Shown here piece after piece: positions 1 to 10,784 of a DNA stretch of 24,861 nt (positions are counted from its first letter, which is position 1; each line of letters opens with the position of its first letter). The notes below the pieces were generated by a model. It had not been told where the DNA came from. It made no database searches and saw only the letters and a program-made list of their open reading frames with translations. The stretch covers positions 2,238 through 27,098 of the forward strand of contig NW_014040064.1 in the NCBI RefSeq assembly GCF_001186125.1, read 5' to 3'. A program made the translations under genes and the position numbers. The stretch comes from Sphaeroforma arctica JP610 (taxonomy: Eukaryota; Opisthokonta; Ichthyosporea; Ichthyophonida).

Positions 1-24
1 TATATGTATATATATATATATAAG
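1..24. repeat. (TA)n tract at window edge
   Basis: Short TA/TG simple repeat cut by the window start. No gene is visible in it. Confidence 0.8.
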
Positions 25-234
25 TACACTTGAAACCTCATGGCGTGCATATTTGTTGTGTTTGCTTTGTTGTGCATATACCTAGATTGCGTGCTAAATA
101 CTTAGACACTTTCCGCGAACACTAAATACAACTCGCCTTGTATTATAGCAGGCTATATTGAGCTTTGTATGCTGACTTCGGCAGTAATTTAGGATATATC
201 ATCGAATAACGCATGAAATATAACATGTACTCAC

Positions 235-573
235 CTCTGTGTGCGTGTACGTGTTTGTATGTTAACATAGATGGTCTTCGCATGCCTGAATCATAAGGGT
301 ATGCTAACACAAGAAAAATCAGTAAGTACTAACCCCAACTCTCCATGAAACACGTTCTTTATTAAAAAAACACTTGCAATAAGCATTACCTGCATTGAAC
401 TTCTCATGTTGACTTTGGTAGTAGTCTATCACAAACTTTCGACTGACCGATTTGAGTGACGGGAATGATACCCATTCCTCATCGACCGCTACAGTTTCTG
501 CAAACACCCCACAGGCGTGACATATTGTGAAGTACAACAGTAAAGCTTTCAAGGCACAGATCCGGCGCATCAT
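235..573 (-). CDS. 5' part of a secreted-protein gene (partial)
   Basis: The minus strand opens with two adjacent ATGs (573 and 570), followed by a basic, then hydrophobic stretch (RRICALKALLLYFTICHA) and a likely signal-peptidase site at GVFA/ETV. The mature start is VDEEWVSFPS. The reading frame meets a strong donor, CAG|GTAATG, with the exon ending at 390 (184 nt, phase 1). A tentative second exon covers 285-235: it is preceded by CAG, followed by G|GTGAGT, and is 51 nt with phase 1 at both ends and no stop, but its peptide is unremarkable. The rest of the gene would lie left of the window. I do not recognise the family. Confidence is good for exon 1 and low for exon 2. Confidence 0.55.
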
Positions 574-959
574 GTCTATCAATTATTGAAGCTTGGGTAT
601 ACTTACTTAGCTATCGCAATACGTATATGCGTGTGTTTCATAGTTAAATTTGTCCGTATGTGTTATAGTTAACCAGGACTTGTCAACTGTATTGGTAGCG
701 GTTTTGCATGGGTTGTGTTCCGTTCGTTCCGTAATTCGGTGCGTGTGACCGGACCAACGCCTGCACTGGGCATATCAACGTCCACGGACAACACTAAGCA
801 CACAAGAACTCGCTGATACGTATATTATAAGGTGTAGTATAGCATACATTACGGGTCGTATCAAAATATCGTGTACATAGTTTATTTACGTCTCCATGAT
901 ATATCATCCACCATTCCCACATGAAAGTGAGTGTAAATAAAAAAACGTATATTCAGGTA
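574..959. other. Intergenic, nothing recognised
   Basis: This stretch lies upstream of the minus-strand secreted gene and before the MITE. No open frame, RNA gene or clear repeat was found. It should contain the promoter of the gene at 573, but no convincing TATA box was seen. Confidence 0.5.
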
Positions 960-1565
960 TGGTGCACACAGTGAGAAACCGGGGTCTTCCGGTCAGATTT
1001 TGAACGTCCTTAACTTTTGAATCAACCGATAAATTTTTGTAAATCTTGGCCCAAAGCATTCGGCTTTTGGAGAGCTATCCAAAACTGCAATAAAAAAGTT
1101 CGGCCAAATCACTATATTTCGTGCCCCAGAAATCTGGGTCACCACCTTGGCCAAATTCCAAAATTGCAAAATTTCAAAATGTCAAGCTGAATATAGCTTT
1201 ATTTGAGAATTCTGCTTCGAATATTGACCGTCAGAATATTCTGAGAATTGTTGTCCTGGATGAATCCCTGGTAGGGAGTCCAAATCCTAAGAGTTTGAAG
1301 CTCTATCGATATTGCAACACCTTCGATAGCCTCAAAAAGGTCGATTTTGGGTGTATGGCCAAATCAAAAACAAAATGGGGGGGGGGGGGGTTTGTTGAAA
1401 TATTGGTCGTATCACAAAATGAACCAGCTTATCTTTTCTAGGAGGATGAGATAAGCTCAAATCCGTTGAGGAAACCCGGTTTGAGTAGTATTATTTTTTC
1501 GAGGTGTCCCATACTCCTGAACATAGGGGTCCGGAAGACCCCGGTTTCTCTTTGTGTGCGCCACA
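960..1565. mobile_element. MITE with 32-bp terminal inverted repeats
   Basis: Positions 961-992 and 1531-1562 are inverted copies that match at 29 of 32 positions; the core reads GAGAAACCGGGGTCTTCCGG. TA dinucleotides flank the pair (958-959 and 1566-1567), which would fit a Tc1/mariner-type target duplication, although TA is weak evidence in AT-rich DNA. The interior is non-coding: the 106-codon frame at 1121-1441 has no recognisable protein and runs through a 14-G tract. This is a non-autonomous DNA transposon with no transposase in the window. The superfamily assignment is inference. Confidence 0.8.
1377..1390 (+). repeat. Poly-G run of 14
   Basis: Fourteen consecutive G residues lie inside the MITE. 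Such a run is able to form quadruplex structure and is prone to length error in sequencing. Confidence 0.9.
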
Positions 1566-2072
1566 TAAATATTTAGGTGAATGTATATGTAAGACTATTT
1601 ACACGGCCCTCTGGATTGGGTCGCGGGCAGAAATCAGGTTTCTTCCGACGAATCGTAAATTTAGCAGAGACCCTAATCCAGAAGGTTTTTGGCTTTTTGC
1701 TGCTATAGCAGTTTTCCTCCGAGAACAGTCGTACACTAATTTACTCCAAATAAGCGCACTCAAATCTTTTTTTCACTTTACCTTTTATAAATAGAATTGT
1801 TCAAAAGAGACATATTTTCTCCTTCCATAGCAGAAGGCTATGCCATGTTTCTTTTTAAACAATTATTAAAAAAGATATATAATTTTTTAAATATCCACCA
1901 ATAAAGTATTTACAAACATTCTTGTTTACGCTGCGGCGCAACATCACATTAATAAATACCCGTCCAGGGGAAGCACAGCCATTTACATCAGCGGTTTGTG
2001 TAGCACACTGCACACAGTTGCAAGGGATAGAACGGTGGTTCGGCATGTCTCATACTGACCATATATCTCACA
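1566..2072. other. Intergenic with a diverged inverted repeat
   Basis: No gene seen. An imperfect inverted repeat (CTCTGGATTGGGTC near 1608, and the complement of GACCCTAATCCAGAAG near 1670) could form a stem with a loop of about 50 nt. A small perfect hairpin, CATAGC/GCTATG, lies near 1827-1843. Neither is tied to a known RNA. Confidence 0.4.
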
Positions 2073-2225
2073 TTGACTATATTGGTTCTTCAATATAATT
2101 GGAACACAGTGGCAGAGCTGTCCAGTGCGCAAAGTACCACGCACGCCTACGCAAATATCTGGTATTGTCTATGCATGCTTTCTAAATCTGAATCTGTAGT
2201 GTCTAGCCCCAAGGGATTACAAACA

Positions 2226-3540
2226 ATGGACGTTACTCGTTTAGGTGGTGACGTTTGGTCAAGAATCATTCGACACCTCAAAGTACAGAGCGTTCTAGAG
2301 CTTTCACTCACATGTACCAGAATACACGCTCTGGCGTCAGTGCGCAACTGGCTTGTAGTTGGTGGCGAAGTGACCTTTCTTAAATAAACGTCTGTCTTAG
2401 ATCTTTTTATGAAATACTACCGAAATCTAGTGCGGAATTTAACGCTAATATTATTTTCCAATGACGACCTGAACAACCTCAACTCTTGCGAAGCCCTTAC
2501 CAGACTGAAGTTGGATGATATTCGTGACCTACGCATACACGTGGTCAACTCGCTATCAGCCTTCCCACAACTGCGCCACTTGGAGATCACCTCATGTTAC
2601 ATGGTACAAGGAGCCGACATCACACCGCTTCGTTTTTCTAGTGCACTCCAAACACTCGATATTCGCTTTACAGTTTCATCCCCCGACATCACGAATCTTT
2701 CTCCGCTCACACATTGCCTCGCCTTGACCGAGCTTGATATATCCAGGACGCAAATTACTGACTTGCGACTTTTGCCTGTTTGTATGAGACTGCGCAAACT
2801 AAGGGTGACGGGCTGTCGGTTCGACACCAATCTAGAGCCACTGACAGCATGTTCGAAACTACAAACAATACGCATAGGCGGTATTGGCATTACCGACATA
2901 GAGCCACTACGAGGTTGCTCAAAACTACAACGCCTGGTCATAGACAAATGCATTAGTATCACCGAAATAGAGCCACTACGGGCGTGTTCAAAACTACAAC
3001 GCCTGGTAATACGCGAATGCCGCGATATCACCGACATAGAGCCACTACAAGCTTGTTCAAAAACTATGACACCTGGAAATAGAGGACTGCGCTGGTAACA
3101 CCGACATAGAGCCACTACGAGCTTGTTTAGAACTACAGCACCTGGTAATAGGCAGCTGCACTGGTATCGCTAATATAGAGCCACTGCGTGCTTGCTCGAA
3201 ACTACAAACACTACGCATGAACGACTGCACCGGTATCACTGATATAGAGCCACTACGAGCCTGTGCGCAACTACAAAAACTATACATGTCACACTGAACA
3301 AGTATCACTACTGTAGATCCACTTAGAGCGTGCTCGAAACTGCAATATCTGCAAATGTCCTGCTGCACTGGTATCACAGACATAGAACCACTAGGCGCTT
3401 GCTCAGAATTAAAATTTTAGACATGCACGGCTGTACTGGTGACATCGACATTAAACCATTAAGAACGTGTTCGACACTCAATGTCTATAAGTAGAGCTGC
3501 AATGGCATCACTGACGTAAAGCCACCAAGAACCTGTTCTA
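2226..3540 (+). pseudogene. F-box/LRR protein gene, copy 1 (broken)
   Basis: The ATG at 2226 opens an F-box-like segment (DVWSRIIRHLKVQSVLELSL..). Proteins with an F-box plus LRRs usually act as substrate receptors of SCF ubiquitin ligases. After a spacer come LRRs of about 23 residues with the motif ITDIEPLRACSKLQRL, running to about 3540. An in-frame TAA at 2385-2387 lies between the F-box and the LRRs. Near 3058 an extra A in an A-run shifts the frame relative to the neighbouring repeats, and later repeats carry further stops. Copy 2 on the opposite strand (16397-17458) is clearly paralogous, and the similarity reaches about 120-150 bp upstream of the ATG (shared GTACCACGCACGCCTACG), so the duplication included 5' flank. 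No intron offers an obvious way round the stop. It is probably a pseudogene; an expressed F-box-only fragment of 53 residues cannot be excluded. Confidence 0.75.
2830..3540 (+). repeat. Tandem 69-bp LRR-coding units
   Basis: About ten consecutive units of roughly 69 bp each carry GACATAGAGCCACTACGAG followed by GCxTGxTC(A/G)AAACTACAA. They are the coding repeats of the F-box/LRR copy. Later units are progressively degraded. Confidence 0.75.
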
Positions 3541-3550
3541 GACTACTAAA

Positions 3551-3734
3551 ATCATATATCTATATATATATCTATATATATCTGTATCTATATCTATCTA
3601 TCTATCAATCTATCTATTTAAATACAGCTATATAGATGTATATATATATATATATAAATATATATACATATATAAATATATATATATGTTTGTATATATT
3701 GATATATATATATAAATATAGATGTAGATATATT

Positions 3735-3785
<51 letters not shown>

Positions 3786-3878
3786 ATGTATATATGTATT
3801 AAATAAATATAAATATATATATATATATATAGATATATATATGATTTTAGATATACATATATATATAAGCATATATGA

Positions 3879-3946
<68 letters not shown>

Positions 3947-4013
3947 CATAATATATTTATGCGTATATATATATATATATACATAGATATATATTTATAT
4001 TTTTATAAACAAT
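3551..4013. repeat. (TA)n microsatellite block
   Basis: About 460 bp of nearly pure TA/TATC repeats directly follow the LRR pseudogene. The open frames here encode only Ile/Tyr runs and are not genes. Confidence 0.95.
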
Positions 4014-4458
4014 TAATGTATGTATGTGTGTATGTATTTATGTATGTATGTATGTGTGTAGGCATTCTTTGATGTACGTATGTATGATGTATGTATGTAT
4101 ATATGTACGTATATATCATCTATGTACGTATGTATATATATATGTATGTATGTTAGTATGTATGTATGTATGTATATATATATATATATATAGACAATAG
4201 ATGTATGTATATTATTACTAATTTATGTAATCAATTATGTATTATGTATGTACGTACGTATATATCTATGTTTGTATCTATCTAAGTATGTTTATTCCCA
4301 TATATTCTTGTTTGTATGAGTGTATGTATGTATTTTTGTATATATTCATTTATTAAATTATGTATTTACGCATGTGTTTGTATACTGATTTATTCATGAA
4401 TGTAGCATGTGTTTGTATACTGATTTATTCATGAATGTATGTCTGCATGTGTGTATCA

Positions 4459-4463
<5 letters not shown>
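4014..4463. repeat. (TATG)n/(TGTA)n microsatellite block
   Basis: An interrupted tetranucleotide repeat of TATG/TACG type with short TA runs. Confidence 0.9.
4370..4439 (+). repeat. Perfect 35-bp tandem duplication
   Basis: Positions 4370-4404 and 4405-4439 are identical 35-mers (start GCATGTGTTTGTATACTG, end CATGAATGTA). The perfect identity points to a recent duplication. Confidence 0.95.
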
Positions 4464-4465
<2 letters not shown>

Positions 4466-4513
<48 letters not shown>

Positions 4514-4538
4514 GGTGTGGGTGTGTGTGTGTGTGTAT
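4466..4538. repeat. (TA)n-(TG)n compound microsatellite
   Basis: A short TA tract passes into a long TG tract broken once by GCGGGTGTGGG. Confidence 0.95.
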
Positions 4539-5339
4539 CATAACCACCACAGTGCCAATTTACTTTAGCGTGTATTCGAATGAAATTCATGCCACCCAAT
4601 TAATAGTTAATTAGAGTATGTATTTGTATGTTTGTTTGTTTATTCGTGGACGTTTGGGTGAGTGGGTGTGTGTGTTCGTGTATATGTGTTGGAAGTGATC
4701 TGTATAGATTTCGGCATCATGTATCTATTAATCAAAGTCTATCTTAATCGGTGCATCTGAATAATATCTGCTTCCGCTTCCGAGGCTGACAGAGAATCCC
4801 CGACCTCTACATATTCAGAGTGATATCTGCATCGTGAATGTGTGATACCTGTAAGTCTGTAACTACATAAATAAACAACATCTATATCTTCATAAATATA
4901 TAAAATTGTCTCGCCGGCATGTGATACCCTTTGGCGGGAGAATTTATTGCCTAATGGTTAGTATAGATATATATATTTACACTCTCCAATAGCTAGTATA
5001 GACATATATAGACCCATATTATTATGAATAATGGTCCAACAATTAGTCAGATTACCGAACACGTATTTAGTCGCTTACTTATATATTTATACGTATTATT
5101 CGATACTACTTATTATATTTTAAAAATCAATATTCATTCTGATCTATTTTCAGAAGGCTACGCAATATTGTACTGTCATTTTTTTGTTTTTTTGTTGTTT
5201 TTTTTTTAATTAGATATAGTTTGCTTTCAAAAGTTGAAGGGCGTTCCCCAACACCGATCAACACAAAAAGAAGAGAAGAAGAAACTGAAGAGAGAAGAGA
5301 ACAAGACTGGATGACCGATATCGGATTTTTAATTTTAAT

Positions 5340-5405
5340 TTTACTCAATACCAACCATCATCTTTGTTGCCAAGGAGTAATTAGCAGACAATGATGTAAT
5401 TGGTC
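5340..5405 (+). repeat. Dispersed direct repeat, copy A
   Basis: About 60 bp resemble 6673-6732 at roughly 80% by eye; the shared core is TAGCAGACAATGATGTA. These are probably two fragments of one interspersed repeat family. Confidence 0.75.
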
Positions 5406-6222
5406 TAGAGTATTTCCCTTCTCATCAGTCCGCTCTGACACACATAAACAGTCTGAAACAGATGCACAGCTTCAAATTGAAATGTGGTACAGTATCATGA
5501 TGATGACTGCTGAACTTCTGAAGGCAGGAGGCCAGGAGCCCTGAAGGCTGAAGCCAGAATGGAGAGTGGGGCGAACTTGTAACTTTTTTTTGTCAATATT
5601 TATCGTTATAAAGAGTGAGTGAAGAACTTGGACCCACATGGATTTGAAACTTGCAACGAACTTGAACGTCTGATTTTAGCCCACATCATCATGCATTCGA
5701 CAAATTTGTGCATACACACCTGTTACACACACAACAAGAGAGTTGAACTTGTTGAAGTGACACAGCCTAAGCTCAATGCGTTAAAATTTGTAACTTTTAT
5801 TTTGCCTCGAATAAACATTAAAGTTGTAACTTTATATCTCAATAGTACACTTTCATACATGTTAGGTGCATTTTCCAGGTCACTCAGGTGACAGTCAACT
5901 GAAACGCTCAATCTCTTTTGATTGCCTATTATCAATTTCGTGGCCTAAAATTTTCAACGATCGGACAGCTTACTGGGTGCAGTTTCCAAAATAACTTTGT
6001 AGTTGATTTGTCCTAAATAAATGGTATAACTTTTAAAAATCAAATGTTAACTTTAAAGTTGGAACTTATATTCCGTACCCCTATAACTTATTGAGCTTGG
6101 GACACAGCACAAGAAGCAAGAAGAAGAGAACAGGGAGAAAACTTTGAATAAAGACTTCTGGGGTCCTACTAAATACTACTCTACAGTACTCTCGCTCTAC
6201 TACTAGTAGAGTAGTCAGTGCA

Positions 6223-6247
6223 GAGAGAGAGAGAGAGAGAGAGAGGG
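6223..6247 (+). repeat. (GA)n tract
   Basis: A pure AG dinucleotide run follows a CTACTACTAGTAGAGTAG palindrome-like stretch. Confidence 0.9.
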
Positions 6248-6335
6248 ATATAACAATTTAAAACGCGAGTGTGTCTAGTCACTCAAGAGCTAACCTCAAA
6301 ACGTTTAGTGTCATGTATATAAACGTCATCTTTTC

Positions 6336-6371
6336 AACGTTTAACGGATTATTTTTTAACGTTGCAACGTA
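6336..6371 (+). repeat. ACGTTTAACGG direct repeat, copy A
   Basis: Matches 6549-6584 (ACGTTTAACGGAT.ATTT...GTTGCAAC). Copy A ends in a perfect 12-bp palindrome, ACGTTGCAACGT, at 6359-6370. Confidence 0.75.
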
Positions 6372-6548
6372 TTTTGGTATATTTTAACCTGTATAGACCT
6401 GAATAGTGCACCTATTGTAAACCTTTCGGTCTCAGTTTTTAATATCAGGATGTGTCGTCAGGACAAAATGTTGGTATGTATATGAAGCCTATTGCCTAAC
6501 CTGGAATATGGCCCTACAATTATAAACGGGACACTGAAATGGAAGTAT

Positions 6549-6584
6549 ACGTTTAACGGATCATTTACTTGCGTTGCAACTTAC
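6549..6584 (+). repeat. ACGTTTAACGG direct repeat, copy B
   Basis: Diverged copy of 6336-6371, 213 bp downstream. It keeps GTTGCAAC but not the full palindrome. Confidence 0.7.
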
Positions 6585-6672
6585 AACGATATGAGGAAAG
6601 CTCCAGAATCCAATCAAAATGCCCACAAACACACCGACACTGTTTGTACTCAATTTGTAGTCAAATTATAGT

Positions 6673-6732
6673 TTTACTAAACCAATCATTATATTTGTTG
6701 TCAAGGAGTGTATAGCAGACAATGATGTATTT
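6673..6732 (+). repeat. Dispersed direct repeat, copy B
   Basis: Partner of 5340-5405 in the same orientation, about 1.33 kb downstream. Confidence 0.75.
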
Positions 6733-7117
6733 TTGGCACCACCAAGTCACCAACATACGTATTTACTCTTTGTAAAACAACCAGTTTGGAATTGGAAATC
6801 GTCCAATACTCGGATTGACAGTTGCACACCGTCATTACTCATTGCAAGATAAAAAACCCCAGCTGAATTCTATTTTAGTTTTTGTTGAAAAAGTAAAAAC
6901 AAAGGAAAAGAATCAGTAGGCACTAATAAGACTGAACAAATACAAAATCAAAAAACAGCAACAAATGTTTTTTTCTTTTTTTTAGAAAAGGTCCTATGTA
7001 AGACAATTTGCAAAAAGTCTAAACCGTTAAAAAATAACTCCATCTTGAGTCCTTGAGACTGGATGGCAGTTCGATGACTTCGACCCCCTATCCAATAGAT
7101 TCCAGGCGATAATGAAT

Positions 7118-7340
7118 AACCTCTCTCCAGTCTCCTATTTACATGCTACTAGTAGAGGGAGAGTAGTAGAGAGAGTAGTAAATAGAGAGTCTTCCTCTCT
7201 CTCTACTCTCTCTCTCTAGAACACGTAAATTGTCAATATTGTTCAGGAATAGTTCGTTGTCGGAGAAGGGTATTTTTTGAAAAATAACCTCTGTCAATTC
7301 GTTACTCTAGAGAGAGAGATAGTCAGAGAGAGGCCGAGAG
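7118..7340. repeat. CTCTACT/AGTAGAG low-complexity block
   Basis: Runs of AGTAGAGAGA and its complement CTCTCTACT alternate and can pair with each other. Similar words recur at 6180-6235, 7455-7500 and 21310-21410. Confidence 0.8.
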
Positions 7341-7604
7341 GGTCATAATTCATGAAATATCACACTTCATAGCCTTCTGAAACAGTGAAATCAAACAAGA
7401 AGGCCATGAAAATATAAAATATTCCAATAATAAAAACTTATGTGAGTTTATCGGTTTCGGAGTAGAGAGAATACCTAACTACGGAGTACTCCAGAGAGCT
7501 TTGGAGTGTATCTATATATAGATGTAGTAATTTTTATGACCGGCTGCCTTTGACTCTTTGACTTTGTTTTATAAAAAAATTTAACATTATAGAATACGTT
7601 TGTA

Positions 7605-7790
7605 GTCTGCACTCTGTAGATGGCCACAGCCCACAGCAGACCACAACACAGGTGAAAGGTGCACAGCCGCACAGGGTACAGTGATAGCGGGCAGACAACC
7701 TCACAGGCCAGTGAGCAGCCTAGTTGACAATGAAGCTGGTTGGAAACCTTACCCCAGAGAACCACCAGGCACCAATACACTAGAGTAGAC
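7605..7790. repeat. CACAG/ACAGG-rich cryptic repeat
   Basis: Short words such as ACAGCCCACAG (7626-7636) and CACAGGCCAG recur with no fixed period. The same word appears several times at 21901-22000. Confidence 0.6.
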
Positions 7791-7854
7791 CAGCCAGTGG
7801 TCCCAGGGGTAGTATCTACTATTGATAGGCCAGTAATAAGTAATAACTAGTATG

Positions 7855-7862
7855 TATAAATA
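7855..7862 (+). promoter_or_regulatory. TATA box of the secreted LRR gene
   Basis: TATAAATA lies 158 bp upstream of the ATG at 8020 in otherwise mixed sequence. The spacing allows a 5' UTR of roughly 130 nt. The assignment is inference. Confidence 0.45.
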
Positions 7863-8019
7863 AGCCTGGAGAAAATAGATAAGAAGACTATTATTTATTT
7901 TTTATAATACTTAAAAATACGTAGGATCAAGAGAATTCGAAAAGGACGTCACTTTTGCATTTCTATAGGTTGTACTTCATTTTCATTACATATCCGTTGT
8001 CGACTGTTGTGTATTCACG

Positions 8020-8938
8020 ATGAAATCAACTAAGATTCGAGCAGCCTTATTGGTGAGTGCTGCCTCCGTAGTGTGCGCGCAGGAGCCAATTTCGGCATAC
8101 TTGTCACACAAAGGCAAGACTTTCAATGTGGACGGATTCGACGCCAATGGTAACACATACACTGGTCTAACGAAGGCACAGTTGATTTCTGGCGATACTG
8201 GCCTTGATAGTGATGATGCATTGGTTGCAGCCGAGGGTCGCAAAATTGCAGCTATCAAAGGAGATTCTTCTCCCACCGATATTGTAGCTCCCACCGAATC
8301 TGGGGACTGGGAGAACTATTGGCCCAGTTTTAATGGCAAGAAGCCTCTACACAAGAATGAGGGCATTAAGAGAGCTGGAAACGGCAAGATCATCGACAAG
8401 GCATGGTATCACCTGTCTAATAGACCAGCGCCCATTGTCACGGAGACTCAGACTCAGTTCGAGTTCACGCAAGTCTATGTCACGTCCAGTGTAGAACCTA
8501 CTGATAGCTATTGGTGCGACGGTGGATGGATTCAGATAACTAAGGCTGGGGATCTCATGGATGATGACTGGGCTGTTGCCTACATAACCGGCTATCTTTC
8601 TCTCATTTCAGCAAATGTCGATGACGTCGACACCTATGACTGGTGCGTGAATACCAATGATAGGAAAAACGCAGGAGCGTGTGCGCGACAGCACGCTAAA
8701 AGCCATTCCGAGGCAGATCTTGATGCGGCATTTGCGGTGGCCAGTGATGATCACACCTCAACGATCATCTTGCACGTGTGCAGTTTGCCTTGTTTGGACG
8801 CAATCTGTATCGCCACTCAGGAGAACTACGCCTTTTTGCAGCCACTGCGCTTGCACGAGATCTCGTTCACCAAATCGTCATCAGGAGATCGTAATATATC
8901 AACTCCTTGCTTGGATGGCGAGGGTATTTACTCACCAG
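8020..8938 (+). CDS. Exon 1: signal peptide and unknown N-terminal domain
   Basis: Encodes residues 1-306 plus one base. [20 protein letters not shown] is a standard signal peptide with cleavage likely before QEP. The following region is acidic and polar up to about residue 165. It is then Cys-bearing ([40 protein letters not shown]), which suggests disulfides. I recognise no family. The frame stays open past the donor AG|GTAAGA at 8939, which is used because it joins in phase to the Cys-rich exon. An acceptor-like TTTCTCTCATTTCAG ends at 8611 inside the exon, but no donor is needed because the frame is uninterrupted. Confidence 0.8.
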
Positions 8939-9974
8939 GTAAGAATGTTTCAAGTGTTCACGCTTGCTTATATACAGGTATCCGATGTTTCTATAGATGC
9001 CATGAAAGTATGAGTATTTTTTGCGATTATTTCTCTGGATCTTAGTTATTGTCTCATTCGATGCATCGAGAAAATCTCAGCTAATATATACAGACACTGC
9101 ACAACTTCTCATCGTACAGCAGGTAGCAGCGGCAGAAAATCCTTTAGATTCTGCCCAAAAGGACAGGCGTGCGATACCATTAACCCTGGAACTGGCACGT
9201 GTCAATGTGAAGCCTGTTCCCCTGACCTCACCAATTGCCTGGAGTCCACGTGCGTACCGTCCCAGACGGCTAACGCTACTGCTACAGGGCCTGTATGGGA
9301 ACCTACTTCCAGATGCGCCGCTGGTGCCTGTGAGAAAGGGTTTTACCAGGATAAGTCCAATGGCCAGTGTACATCGTGCCCCTCTGTGAGTGGCTGTACA
9401 CAGGCGGTGTGCACAAGCCCGTTTGATGCACAGTGTGCCTACGGTGGTTGCCTCGATGGTTGTTTCAATTCTGCCCCCCCAGGCGGAAGCGGGATGTGCA
9501 ACTGTGATAGCCTGACTTGCAGCGGACAAACAGGTAAGCATCGTTCAGTGTACGTACTTAATTCAGGTGATGTTGTCAACCTATAAGATTCAACACGTCT
9601 ATAACTTGGTATCGATATGCTAACGTCGTTACTCGAATTTATATTCTCCGCTCAGCAATTCCTACTGATGATATTGAATCCAACTGTGGAACATTCTGCG
9701 TTGACAGTCAAGGTCTCCTTATCCGCGAGGTCATGGGAGGCGAAGACGTGACACAGTGCACAAGCATGTATGTTTAAATTCTGGACTGTTTCTATTACAT
9801 TGACAATAATATGCACATGGAGAATTCGTATATCATCCTATTGCCACATACTTTCGTATTCGGAAGGCTATAATACCCATGCAGATTATAATATATATAT
9901 GTGTGTATATATATATATATATGTGTGTGTGTGTTTGTGTATATATACGTATATACATACACGCGCAAACACAT

Positions 9975-10011
<37 letters not shown>

Positions 10012-10047
10012 GTATGTATGTATGTTTGTATATGCATATGAATATGA

Positions 10048-10087
<40 letters not shown>

Positions 10088-10282
10088 ATATATAATGTAC
10101 ATGTATGTTTATGCTTATGTATACAAATTTATATCAAGCATATATATATATACAGTACATGTACATGTATATATATATATATATATAGTATGTATATGTA
10201 TATATATATATATGTATATATACGAATTTGTGCATGCAATATATTTTCAAAAATATGGGTTATCGACACACATATATATATA

Positions 10283-10324
<42 letters not shown>

Positions 10325-10514
10325 TATATGCATTATTTAATATTTTATTTGTATATGTATATGAATACATATACATTTATGTATATTATGTGTTTCAAAT
10401 AAATTTAATACGTATATATATATATATATATATAAAATATCATGTTCATATTTACATATATATACATATATATTGTATAAACAAATATTGATGTATATAT
10501 GTATAATATAAATA

Positions 10515-10570
<56 letters not shown>

Positions 10571-10750
10571 TACCTATTGACACACACTATATATATCTAT
10601 ACATCTATATCTATAATCGTACATGTATAAGTATACACACATGTCTATTCATATTTTTTACCTATATCTACATATGAATATATATTACATATATATATAT
10701 GTTGATATATATTACATATATATATATGCATGTATGTCATTATGGGTATA

Positions 10751-10784
<34 letters not shown>

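Larger units (their letters stand above)
4539..7854. other. About 3.3 kb without a gene
   Basis: Short frames (5024-5209, 5619-5891, 7475-7780) have no domain, signal peptide or splice support. The stretch holds diverged direct repeats, words based on GTAACTTT (5570-6080), GA and CTCTACT tracts (6220-7340) and CACAG-rich DNA (7605-7790). It looks like repeat-derived spacer between the simple repeats and the secreted LRR gene. Confidence 0.6.

Noticed and set aside
1121-1441. 106-codon frame inside the MITE
   Set aside because: Runs through the G14 tract, has no domain and lies in a non-coding element.
3618-3949. Long Ile/Tyr open frames in TA repeats (also 9795-10587)
   Set aside because: Artefacts of (TA)n and (TG)n microsatellites; no real protein sequence.
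4934-4965. tRNA-like A-box (TGCCTAATGGTTAGTA) after GGCGGGAG
   Set aside because: No B-box, no acceptor stem closing and no anticodon arm at the right spacing.
8406-8611. Possible intron in exon 1 ending at TTTCTCTCATTTCAG
   Set aside because: The frame is open throughout with protein-like sequence on both sides. The plausible donor at 8406 would break the frame.
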